Notes under the pieces: generated by a model
What the model was told of the DNA's origin: nothing
What the model saw: only the letters and a program-made list of their open reading frames with translations
Database searches by the model: none
Shown: positions 31,254 to 43,200 of the stretch, one piece after another
Layout: the number at the start of each line of letters is the position of its first letter
Numbering within the stretch: position 1 is the first letter of the stretch
Assembly: GCA_034401795.1 (NCBI GenBank)
Contig: CM067360.1
Span: forward strand, 47,276,260 to 47,340,259
Length of the DNA: 64,000 nt
Source: Chaetoderma sp. LZ-2023a
Taxonomy: Eukaryota; Mollusca; Caudofoveata; Chaetodermatida; Chaetodermatidae
Reading direction: 5' to 3'
Program-made: the position numbers and the translations under genes

Positions 31254-34200
31254 GTGAGTTGCAGTATATCGTCTATAGAAATTAGGCATATAGCAGGCCT
31301 TAATATTACCATGATCATGCTTAAAAGAAAGGAAAAAGGAACTGTCAAATGATGTTGATTGGTAACACCATGCAGTAATATAACTACTATCACCTGTAAA
31401 CTGCATTTTTTAACTATATGACTGGGCGAAATCTATGTTGCCCAGTCAACAAAGTTTGTCGCCTAGTGAATGAAATTTTTAGCTACTGGGTGACAAGGCA
31501 TTTTCAACTGTTACTTATGAGTACATACATATTTGAGCTTTTATTACTCATGAAGTATTGTTGTATAATAATATAGAGTTAACGAGTTACCACTCTCACA
31601 CACTCCAATGATCAATGTCGCCCAGTAAAATTTGATTAAAAAATTCACTGCCTGTAAAGAAGATAAAATTAATCAGAATAACTTGAGAAAAACATTTAGA
31701 CATTCTCATTATGATTCTAAATGGGTTCAGTCGTTTTGCCTATGCGGGAAGCAGTGAGTGATGCCAGCAGGCCGGACGTAGCGCTCTTCTGAGCGAGGAG
31801 ATTCCAAGATACATTGATCTACACGCACCAGCCTATCCTGTGTATAAGCGGTCCTGTAGTCACTGTTACATTGTTATGACAGCGATCTACTTGTCTAACT
31901 GCTACATGCAGAAAAGTCAAATACAGCAAGTTATTCTGAAAACAATTTGAAAGAAGACCACTAGTGAAACATAGATTATGTACTGCTGAAATGACTGGTT
32001 CAATTATAATACAAATGGTCATTTATCAAGACAATTGTGGAGACCAGCTTTGGCATTAACCCTTTCACAAATAAAGTCCGTGTATCTCAATCTCTTGGCA
32101 AACAAAGAGAAAATCTGCTGAATAATTTGAAATTAATATGACTGGAAGCCTTTGCTGCCATAGGCAGCAATGGCTTCCAGTCATATTGTTTTCAAAATAT
32201 TCAATAGAAATATAATATGCTATGCATCAGAAAGAATTTACTTTTTCAGGGATTTGTTGTTGAAAGGGTTAGCAGGTTAAATGCACAATGTGTATTTAGA
32301 ACAAGTTTCTTATTTCGATCCCTACCACTAGGAAGGTACATACTAAATTTGTGACACCAGCATTTTACTGATTAAAGGATTTGAAAGGTTTGTATCTAGA
32401 TATTATTTTCTTTGTAGTCAAGCTCATTTACTTTCATGTATTGATTTGTTTGAATTGTTTCTCTTTATTTTCACAGAGCGGAGTGACATCCGAAGTTCCA
32501 CGTGTATTCTCAGCGGTCAGTGCCGAGCTAGCGTGTGTCGCAGCAAATAGTCATTTCTCAATCTTTCGGGATTTTCAATTTGTTCAAACGCTCGAATTTG
32601 GTATGTTACATAATATATTTTAGAGGATTTTAATAGAATTTGAAAATCTGTATGATTGTAATGCATTAGTTAGTTTACCTCATGTTTGCACAACTATTCC
32701 CGTAACGCCACAACCCTCTTCATGTATACCTGCCTGCCACAAGATAGACTAATGGACCTTTCCAATTTATCCATCAAGCATATGACATCATAATCAATGT
32801 GTAGGATGACATCATAATCAATGATGTTATGAATGACGTAGGTGCAATGTAAGTTTGTCACAAATGCTTAATTGACAACGGACTAGGGTTACTGTAGGAA
32901 TTGTATGTCTGCTATTTAATAAAGATGCTCTTGAATATTTTGAAGCTAATTAGGCAGCAATAGCACCCAGTCAAATTAGTTTCAAAATATTCAACTGCTT
33001 ACCTGTATACTTTTCTGGAAATTGATGTTCAAGGATCGAGTGATCCCGAAACAGTGAAGTGTGTGTGGAGCTTAGCCAAAGATGGGTGGGCATAGCTAAA
33101 ACTGGAAAGGTCTATTATGATGCTGCCTTGCTTTGGGGCAAGGAGAAGTGGTGAAGACCCGAATGCACTTTCAATCGACATGGCAAATTGTTGTGTGGCA
33201 GGAAACATTGCTTTCCGATCCTTATGAAAGCAGTGGATTTGTAGCCCTAAAATGCTCATGAAAGTCAAGATGCACCTATATGATGCTACATGTGTCCCAG
33301 TAACGCTATACAACTGCGAGAGCTGGACAGCTCTAAAAATCCCTCCTGAACAAACTTGTTGCCTGTCGTCAAAAATTTCCACTGGGTTACAGCGTAATGC
33401 CAAACACAGCGCTTTCCAAATTGTCTGATTGGAATACAGTTCCGTTCTCAAGGTAGCACATCAGCCAGTAAGTACCAGCTATGCAGAGAATGCCACAACA
33501 CCAACTTGTTAAATATTTTGTGATCATACCTAACCCCCCCCCCCACCCCCTAATCTAAGTCTACTAAAGACAAAAGAATGTAAAGGAGTTTAGGATACTT
33601 GCAAATGGAAAAGACAATGGACCTTTCCATTTTTAGCTATTCCCCGCCCATCACTAGCTAAGCTCCACCCATACCTCGCCGTGTTTGGATTGATCGATCC
33701 CCGAATGCCCTAGCTATCAATTTCCTGAAAACTATACAGGGAAGCTGTTGAATATTCTGTAACTAATTTGACTGGGTGCTGTTGCTGCCTATGGCAGCAA
33801 CAGCGCCTAGTCAAATTAGTTTCAAAATAGTCAACAGAATATTTATTAAATAGTAAAAGCAAACAATTTGTACAACAAAGCATAGACCGTCTTCAAATAT
33901 GCATTCGTGACGTACTTATCGACATCATTCATGACGTCATCCATTATGATGTCATTCTACACACCGCGTAGATGATTATGACGTCATATGATGGGTACAT
34001 ACTCTGGAAAGGTGAATTAGCGAAGGTTCAAGGAAACTGATGAACTGATGACAGCTGAAAGGAATTATCACTTCTTTCAGCGGCAGAGAAGAGTTACTAC
34101 TCATCATCATTGAATATTTATCACTGGAATGTCTCGCTCAATTATCAAGCTAGTCATTCCAGTGATAAATTTTGAAAAATAGTTTTCTCTAGACCTGTAA

Positions 34201-37200
34201 ATGGGCATTTTTGAAGATTAACGCAGAAGGTATTTTTGGTCGTCTTAAGCATTAAAGAGCTACGTGAAAAGCATATGTGATACATAGGTGCCAGTGTTTT
34301 AACCCTTTAACCCTTACCATTCTGATGTCAAAACCTTTTTCAAATTAAATTAAAAGATGAACTGATCTTCATTTTTCAACAAATTTGGTGGGAGATGGTG
34401 CTGTCGTAGACAGCAACATCTTCCACCAAAATTGTTGAAAAATGTGCACCCGTTTCTTTGCTAATGACGCAGTAAAAGATAGAATATTGACATCAGAGTG
34501 GTAAGGGTTAACACTGGCTGGTAAAATGACTTCGGCAGTGATCTTATAAAATGCCCATTTACAGATCAAGAGAAGACTTTTTTTTAATTTATTCAAATCA
34601 ACGCCAATCAGCTACAGCAAATGACTGGGTCAGTTATCATTCCAGTGGGAAAATTTTCAAAAATAATCTCTTGGTTTGCAAATGGGCATTATCTATGTCA
34701 TGAGAAAATTTAAATTTTCTCAAACAAATTTGAGGGTTAATTGTAAAAGACACTAAAAAAAAGTCACGCACACATGCACGCACGCACGCACACACACACA
34801 CAGGTTTTCTTTCGATAACTTTACTTTTGCTTGGAATATTGTGACAACACTTCATGGAAACATTGGCTATGGTACTAGGGAAATGTACATTATTTTGTGG
34901 GTCAGTCAGCCCATCCCTCCGTCCATCCATCCCTTTGTCTCTGAATTTGTGTCCATCCGTGCAAATTTTGGGTTTTCATTCAAACTCTTTATCTTTGCTT
35001 GGAGTATTGTGAGGAAACTTCATGGGAACATTGGCTATGGTACTAGGGAAATGTAAATTATTTTGTGGGTCAGTCAGCCCATCCCTACGTCCATCCATCC
35101 CTTTGACTCTGAATTTGTGTCTGTTCGTGCAAATTTTGGGATTTCGTTCAATAACTTTATTTTTTCTTGGTGTATTGTGACGAAACTTCATGGGATCATT
35201 GGCTATGTTTCTAGGGAAGTGTACATTATTTTGTGGGTCAGTCAGCTTGTCCCTCTGTCCATCCATACCTTTGTGTCTGTCTGTCCGTGCAGATTTTGGG
35301 TTTTCGTTCAATAACTTTATTTTTGCTTGGAGTATTGTGACGAAACTGGGAACATTGACTATGGTACTAGGGAGTTGTTATTACACCACAAAAACATCTT
35401 GACCGTTCAATCACTACTTGCTAAATCAAATATCTGCATTTAGCTACCAGAATAAAATTTATGCTCGCTTACATACTCCCTTATGCCTATGTCATCACCA
35501 TGCATACCCTTAACTAGGCTACTGGTGAGGGAACCCCCCTGCATAAGCCTCAGTATAGACTGGCACCAGTCTGTACTCGCTCCTTGGTGACGCCTGTCAC
35601 TAAGCGCGCCTGCGCATGCGTAATAGATCCCAAATGGGAAACAGATTCACTTTTCAAATATTCTGCAAGCAGAACAGTTGGCCTGCTATCCAGTTTAAGT
35701 TTTTACAGCTTTGCGCTGAATATCAGCTACATATTTAAGAGTTTTCTGATTCAGGAATCATGACTATTATAAACTCTAATCTCCCTAATTATGTCTATTA
35801 TATACTTTGTGGTTTTTTAGGAGTTTTTAACTCTGGTTTATAAGTTACCAGTTTTCGTGTCAAATACTCCCGTTTTTTAGGTATTACAATTCATGCCTAT
35901 TTAATATCATCAATCAAAACCATGCTTTAAAATATTAAAAAACCTTTAGTACTCGCTTATTAATATTTAGTGCCTACATAAAAATAATAATCTTACGAAT
36001 CTTCGTAAATTCTTGGTCTTTCAGTGAGATTTTCAAATCCGTTTCAGCCTCTTGTATAGAGGTTTGGTTTCTTTAGCGGATTTCCATATCTAGAGATCTC
36101 TTATTAAGTACGTTTATTATATAAGCATCATATGAACAGATTTCTCTATTTCGTGATTCTATAAAGAATTAGTCTGATTAAGATGATAGTCGTAATTCTT
36201 GTGGCCGTTTTCGTTAATGGGGAAATTCCACGTCTTTCACGACCAGGCATGAATTACGTCTTTTGTTGACTACGGCTTTGGTTTCTCTTAAAGCCTGTTA
36301 TAGACTTCCAGTAAGTCTCAGTCTAAAGACCATATAAGTCTTGAGGGGGTGCATTACTCTCATGCAGTGGCGTCGGTGACGGAAGTTACCGATTATTCAT
36401 CCCATGCAGGTATAGCCAGTATGTTTAGAGATCTTCAATCTCTATGTCCGCTCCCGTTGTTGCTCCTTGCTTGTCCGGGCAAGTGGGTTCTAAATCCGGT
36501 ATTGCTGCTTGTTTGACCTGGTGTCCGGATATGAGCTCTGATTGTTTTGGCTTGGCTGGACATTCGGAGTCTCATCTCTTTTTCATCTGGCTGTTTTCAT
36601 TTTATTTCTCCACTTATTTTTACATCCGTTTCCGGTAGTAACTTCCCGTATGAGAGGCGCTTTTCCGGGTCTGTTAGATCCGACCATGCATCAGTTATCT
36701 ATTTCCAGTTCCGGTTCTTTTCCACTTCCGTTCCCGGTAGTAGTGTATCTGCTTCCGGTAGGAGAGATGATTTCAGGGTCTGTTAGATCCTGCTAAGCAT
36801 CTGTTATCATTTTCTGGTTCCGGTTCCGCTCCGTTTCCAGTAGTAGTGTTTCTGCTTCCGGTAGATTTTTTTTTTTTCGGATCTGATAGATCTGGCCTAG
36901 CATCAGTTATTCATTTCCGGTTACGGTCTTTCCTCTTCCTTGTCCGGTAGTAGTTGTTCTGCTTCCGGTTGGAGAGTTTATTTTCCAGGTCTGTTAGACC
37001 TTGTTTATCATCTGTTTTCAATATCCGGTTCCGCTTTTCTTCCGGTAGTAGTGTATCTGCTTCCGGTGGGAGTGATGATTTCCAGGTCTGTTAGATCCTG
37101 CTAATCATCTATTATCAATTTCCAGTTCTGCTTCCGTTTCCGGTAGTGGTGTATCTGCTTCCGGTTGGAGCGATTTTCCAGGTCTGCTAGATCCTGCTAA

Positions 37201-40200
37201 TCATCTGTTTTCTGTATCCGGTTCCTCTTCACTTCCAGTAGTAGTGTATCTGCTTCCGGTAGGAGTGATGATTTTCCAGGTCTGTTAGATCCTGCTAATC
37301 ATCTATTATCAATTTCCGCTTCAGCTTCCGTTTCCGGTGATAATGTATCTGCTTCCGGTAGGAGACATTATTTTCCGGATCTGTTTGATCTGGCCAAGCT
37401 TCTGTTTTCAAATTCCGTTTCCGGTAGTAGTGTATCTGCTTCCGCTAGGAGAGACAATTTTCTGGATCTGTTAGATCTGGCCTATCATTTGTTGTCATTT
37501 CCGGTTCCGGTTTTGCCCCTTTTCTGTTTCTGGTAGTAGTAGTGTTTCTGCTTCCGGTATGAGAGGTGCTTGTCAGGGTCTGTTAGATCCGGTCGAACAT
37601 CCGTTATTTATTTCTGGTTACGGTTATTTCACTTCAGTTATTGTAGTGGTGTTGAGAAAATGCTACAAGTTTGATAGGTGCTTTCCGGGTTTGTTAGATC
37701 TGGTCAAGCTTCTGTCTTCAATTTTCGTTTCCGAGTTTGTATCTACTTCCTGTAGGAGGGGTGCTTTTCCGGGTCAGTTAGATCCTGCCTAGCATCATAC
37801 TTCCGGTTCCGGTTTCATTGTATCTGTTTCCGGTAGTAGTGGTTCTACTTCTGGTATGAGAAGCTTATTTCCGGGTGTGTTAGATCCGGCTTAACTTCCA
37901 ACTACCGGTTCCGGTTCCGTTTTTGTTTTATTTATTGCCGGTAGTAGTGCTTTCACTTCCGGTTTGAGAGGTGTTGTCTGGGTCTGTTAGATCTGGATAG
38001 ATACCTAAATCCGTTTCCAGTTTATCAGCTTTTACTGGCTCTCTTTCCGGGAGTTATTTTAGAGCTTAAGGTTATGAATTGCCTGATCGTTCAGATTCTT
38101 CTAATAATATTTCCTTAGCTCTGATTCAATTTGCTTTGCGCTATTCTTCCTAGAATTTCTTTAGTCTTGCTTTCCCTTTCTCTTTTCGTTTTTCTGTTTA
38201 TAATAGTCTTGCTTTTATGTATTAGGTTTCCCTTTTTTCATCTTATGTTTTTCTCCTCTTCTAATTCTTTCCTTTTTTATTCTTTATCTTCTTCTTCACT
38301 GTGGTCATCTATATCCTATTGTGTCTGTTTTTTCTTTCTCAATATCTAGTTTTCTATTCATTGTCTCTGGTTTAGTCTGTTTTTGTGTCTTCGTTCTATC
38401 ACTCTTCTGTTTCGGCTAACTAGTCTTTCTATTCCTGGGTCAGTCGAGATCAGGGATCTGAGGAAGTTTTCCCGATTAGTGCCTATTCGGATGATTTGTC
38501 CTCCTCTCTTTTGCATGGTTTCTTGTCTCTCTTCCTCTTCTCGGTAAGTCCTTTCGCGTCTCTCTTGGTTTCCTAGCATTCTGTCTTTCATTCTTCGGCT
38601 TTTCTTCTTCACTGGTTTTCTCATTTTCCTTTTCCAGTTGATCCTATTCTTGCTCTTCGTATCACGTTTCTTTCTTCTCCTTTTTTCTAATCTGTTCCTT
38701 TTAATTCTTTTCTTCTCTCTTATTTTTCTATTTTTTCTTCATCTTTATTCATCTAGATCTAATTTATTTTTTCCCCGAATTTTTCATTCTCAGTAATTAG
38801 CTTTCTATTTGTTGTCTTTGGTTTAGTGTTCTCTTTTTTTTTTAATCTGGGATACCTCGTTCAATCGCTTTTCTATTTCCATTATTTTTTCTATTGTCTC
38901 TAGATTCTATTCTTGGATCAGTCGAGATTCTAACCTGAGAAGGTTTTTTTCCCTTCCGGGGTTGCTCGGACGATTGGTCCTCGTTTCTTTATTGGATACC
39001 TTCCTGTCTCTCTCTTTTTCTTCAGGATGAGTTTTTTCTCGTCTGCCCAATCTTTCTTGTTCTAATGTTATCTGAAGAATTTTGCCAAAGTTGAATCTTC
39101 TGCGGATCTTTTTAGTTGGGAATCTGTTTGTAAGGCACAGTTTAAATCAACTATCCTTCTAGCTCTTTTTTCGGAAGATGTTTTTTCTAGGAGCAGGAAG
39201 AGGTATACAGAGTCCCTCAGGTTTTTAGAAATCTCTAGCCGCTATCCTTAGAGGCTTTTTGAACTCAGTTTGTAGTTTGTTTGACTTCATTGCCTCTTAA
39301 GAGAATACATAGAAAAGCCATCCGAAGTTAATAAACTTTGTTTTGAAGTATTCTTATTTCAATTCCTCCCTTTGGCCTATGATATATTTGGTCAATCATC
39401 TTCCATATTTTTAGGGCTGATTCTGTCAGTCGTAGATCCTCCAAAGGATCTTCGTTTTCTGTGTAGAGAGACTTCTTCTTTTTAAAAAACCCTCTTTAAT
39501 CCTTCCATAGAGGAAGCGTATCAGGCTTGTTGAGTTTGGTGCTTATCTTTCTAGGATAATTACCAATTCTTCTCTGTTCAGGTTCTAAGCCCGATTCGAG
39601 GAGGAGGATTAATCTGACCCATTTTTTGCTCATTGTTCTAGATTCCAGGTCCGGCAGGCCTCCTCTTATCAGATGAGAAGGGGCTTGTGTTATTTTCTGA
39701 TCTGGTCTTAGGGGTTGTTCCTTTAAGGGGTTCAGAGTAAGAGAACCTGAAGGGATGGTAGTAGCCTGGGTAGGCCCATCCTTTTCTCTTTATCATATTT
39801 TATCTCTTCCTCTTCCATTGCCTTAGGATCCGTTGCTCCTTTCCCCCCCCCCCCCCCTTTTTCCCAGTGGTCTAGTAGGAGGGCGCCTGTCTCTAATTTT
39901 GGGAGACTTGGTAAGCCCTCGTTCAGGTCTCCTGATTCAGAGATCATTGCTGGTTTTTTTTGCTCCTATTGGATTTTCATCGTCCTTTGTCCGTCGTTTC
40001 TAGGTGGTCTAGAAGTTGGGTGGATAGCGTCCGATCTCAATCTGAAGTTGTTTTTTTTTCCTCTTATCTTCAATATTCTAGATGGAGGACTTATCTCAGT
40101 TTTCGCCAGTCTGAATCCGGGCATGTGGTTCTTCTCCATAAAGATATTGGACGTTTTACTACTTGTTTTCATCCACCCTTCGTGCCGTCAATTCTGCCGT

Positions 40201-43200
40201 GGCAGGTTTATTTTACAGTCATTCTATTTACCTTCACGTTTATATAAACGACTGGCTAGTATAAGCAGAGCTTTTTATTAATTCTAGCAGTTTCATTCCA
40301 GAGAACTGCAGTCTGGAATGCAGCCTAAGTCAGATTGTAATTCTCTTAAAAGTCAAGTCTTCTCCTCTGGTGTTGGTTTTTCTCAAACGCTTCCCATGAG
40401 AGGGGGAACAGTCTGGGATCACCTGTTCAGAGGGCCAGTGTCTAAGGTCAGTTGTCAATCGATTCTCAAGCATAGGGATTGTTCCCTCTTAGATTTTTTG
40501 CGTCCTGTCAGTATGTTAAAATTTCCTCTTGCAGTCCCCCTTTTTCCAGATTTCAGGCATTGGTGGTGGACGCTCTGTTTCAGTCCTTGCTAGGGTTGTT
40601 TGATTATGCGTTTCCTCCATCTTTCCTGATTCCGTTGCTCTTGAGGTAGGTCAGGGATCAGATTTGAGAAGTTCTTCTGATAGCTCCCTTTTGACCAAAG
40701 TGGATCTGCGTTGCAGATTTCCTCTTTTTTTTGTCTCCGTGTAGTCTTCACTTGTCTTCTTCCAGTCTCCCCGGACCTCATGTCTAAAGTAAGAGTTTAG
40801 TGTATTCATTCAGTCTCAGGAATTTGCAGTCGGTATCTTTGGAGAGTTTCGTCTGTTTGATCCCTGAGACTAGAATTTCTGCGAGTTCTCAAGACATCAG
40901 TATTTCTGCCAGGAGGGAGTCAACTCGCAGAGTTTTCAAGGTCTGTCTTAAAACTTTAGAAGTATGGTGTGTCCAGACCTTAGTCGCTTGACAGATCCTG
41001 TTTTTGGCATCCGTGCCTAGGTGGTGATTCTGGGGACAGTCTACTCTTATATCCTAGAAGGGATTTTTTTAATCAAAAATTCAATCTAACCATCTCCCAG
41101 CTAAGCCAGTTATTAAAAAAATTGTATCTTCCTTTTCACCGTCTGACTGACTTCAGTATATTGACACAGTTTTAAAAAAGTTGCAACCGTTGTACTGCTT
41201 TTTTAGAGATCCAATTTATCCCATTTCTGGGTCCTGTATGCAGAGGAGGTAGTTAGGCCAGTCTCTAGTTTTCTATGGCTAGATGGAATTCTGAGACCGT
41301 TGTTTTGAGGTGGCTTCCTCTGATCATATTAATCTTTCACATTTAAGCTCATGAACTTAGAGGGAAGTCTCCCTCTTTCGCTTTCGCTGGCTCTTCTTTA
41401 TTTGAGGTAATGCAAGTCGTAGGATGGAAATCCGAGCCTTCTTTTACCTCCTTTTTATTTATAATATCAGAGCGCAGCGGCACTCCTTTTAGATATATCA
41501 TGTTTCTATCTAAAAGGCTGAAGACCATTTACCAACCTCACTACTCCATTTCCGTTAAGACTGTTTGTCTGCGTGAGATGGTGAGTTTTTTCATTGGTTT
41601 ATTATTTATTTCTTTAAGTTTGAAGAAATCATTGTTTGTTAATCACTGTGTGATTAATTAAGATGTACTATTTTGTTATGTTATTAACATTTGGATACGT
41701 TCTGTTTGATTTTTATCCTTGCTTATGGATTCTCAAATCTCCACCCACCTAAGTTTCACAGTGGGGCACTGACCAAATCTACGGGTTTAGCAAGTAGTGA
41801 TTGAACGGTCAAGATGTTTTTGTGGTGTAATAACAACCCCAACAGACCCCCCTTTAGTGGGTTGGTCTGTAGTTTTATTAACCACTATAAAAACATGCTT
41901 ACCGTTCAATCACTACGACTCGGCCTCAGCCACCCCGCATGGGAATCATTTGAGAATCTAGTCAGGATATATGGCACTTAAATTTAGAAAAGTGAATCTG
42001 TTTCCCATTTGGGAACTATTGCGCATGCGCAGGCATGCTTAGTGACAGGCGTCACCAAGGAGCGAGTACAGACTGGTGCCAGTCTATACTGAGGCTTATG
42101 CTGGGGTTTCCCTCACCAGCAGCCTGGTTAAGGGTATGCATGGTGATGATATAAGCATAAGGGAGTATGTAAGCGAGCATACAAATTTTACTCTGGTAGC
42201 TCAATGCAGATATTTGATTTAGCAAGTAGTGATTGAACGGTAAGTATGTTTTTATAGTGGTTAATAAAACTACAGACCAACCCACTAAAGGGGAGTCTGT
42301 TGGAGATATACATTATTTTGTGGGTCAGTCAGCCTGTCCGTCGTGTAGTGTAATTTTTGGATTTTTTGTTCGATAACTAGTGAGATTATGTCATACCACG
42401 AACATGGCTGCCGTTGCAGGGGGTTTATTTGATTTATATCATCTAGTTGTGAAATGACATCACATTGTAATATCAACATTGTAACTATCATCATAGTAAT
42501 GAATCACATTGTCTGTTATCTTGAGAGCTGACCAAACACAGCCATCGGTAAGGTGTTTATATACAGTACAGCTCATAAATACTTTAAAATGCTTCCGAAA
42601 CAAAAACAGAAACATTATTAGTTAATATAAAATTTTTAACGTGATGACCACATGTTCTGTGTGTATATTTTTTACTTAATTGGATTGGAAGACATTGCTG
42701 CCTATTCCAATCCAATTATGTTCAGAACATGCAACAATATGTTTTATTTTGTGTTGGAAACATGATAAGTTAATTCTAAGCTGCACTGTTCTCCAGCAGG
42801 AATATACCCTGAATATGTGGAACAGACAGAAGCTACCGTTGCATGGTTAAGGCACATCTTTGTCATCTGTTCTATAAAGTCCTCATACCTCTTCTATGTG
42901 TATTCCTGTTCTAGATTCTCAGATCGACACATTGTGTTGGAGTCCTGATGACACCTTCCTGGTTCTGGCTAACAATAGTGGTGCGCTATGTGTTGTCGAG
43001 ACAACATCTCTTAATGTTGTCTGGAATATTGTAAGTAAAGTACATGTAGGCTGCTTCAGAATGGACCTTTCCAGTTTATCCATCCATATGATGTCATAAT
43101 CAACTACTTGATGTGTGGGATGACATCATAATCAATGATGTCAGGAATGACGTAGATAAGTTTGTCACAAATGCATAATTGGTGATGGACTAAGCGTTGT

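Larger units (their letters stand above)
35374..42303 (+). mobile_element. DIRS-type element, copy D, structurally complete but decayed inside
   Basis: Fossil. The left (35374-35660) and right (41985-42303) inverted repeats are about 95% alike over the part compared, and the right one carries an extra outer stretch. An internal complementary region (41788-41916) is complementary to both outer ends joined. In between, only faint reverse-transcriptase-like traces (near 39.9-40.3 kb) remain. The rest is a tandem array (36.6-38.0 kb) and pyrimidine-rich sequence. It is heavily broken, with probably dozens of breaks. The end repeats look moderately young, so it may have moved as a non-autonomous copy. 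Confidence 0.82.

Noticed and set aside
33029-33451. 140-codon minus-strand open frame
   Set aside because: It lies opposite a LINE fragment read on the plus strand and the end of an H2 element. No domain was recognised.
34841-35402. Overlapping open frames on both strands with shared peptides
   Set aside because: They follow the 168-bp tandem repeat. The same translation recurs in every unit and on both strands.
36444-37792. Regularly spaced TTCCGG-rich repeats, considered as a CRISPR-like array
   Set aside because: The units are contiguous and diverged, with no unique spacers, and lie inside a DIRS element in an animal genome.
38131-38349. 72-codon hydrophobic, Leu/Phe/Ser-rich open frame that looks like membrane segments
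   Set aside because: It is a translation of a pyrimidine tract (TTC, CTT, TCT codons) inside decayed DIRS copy D.
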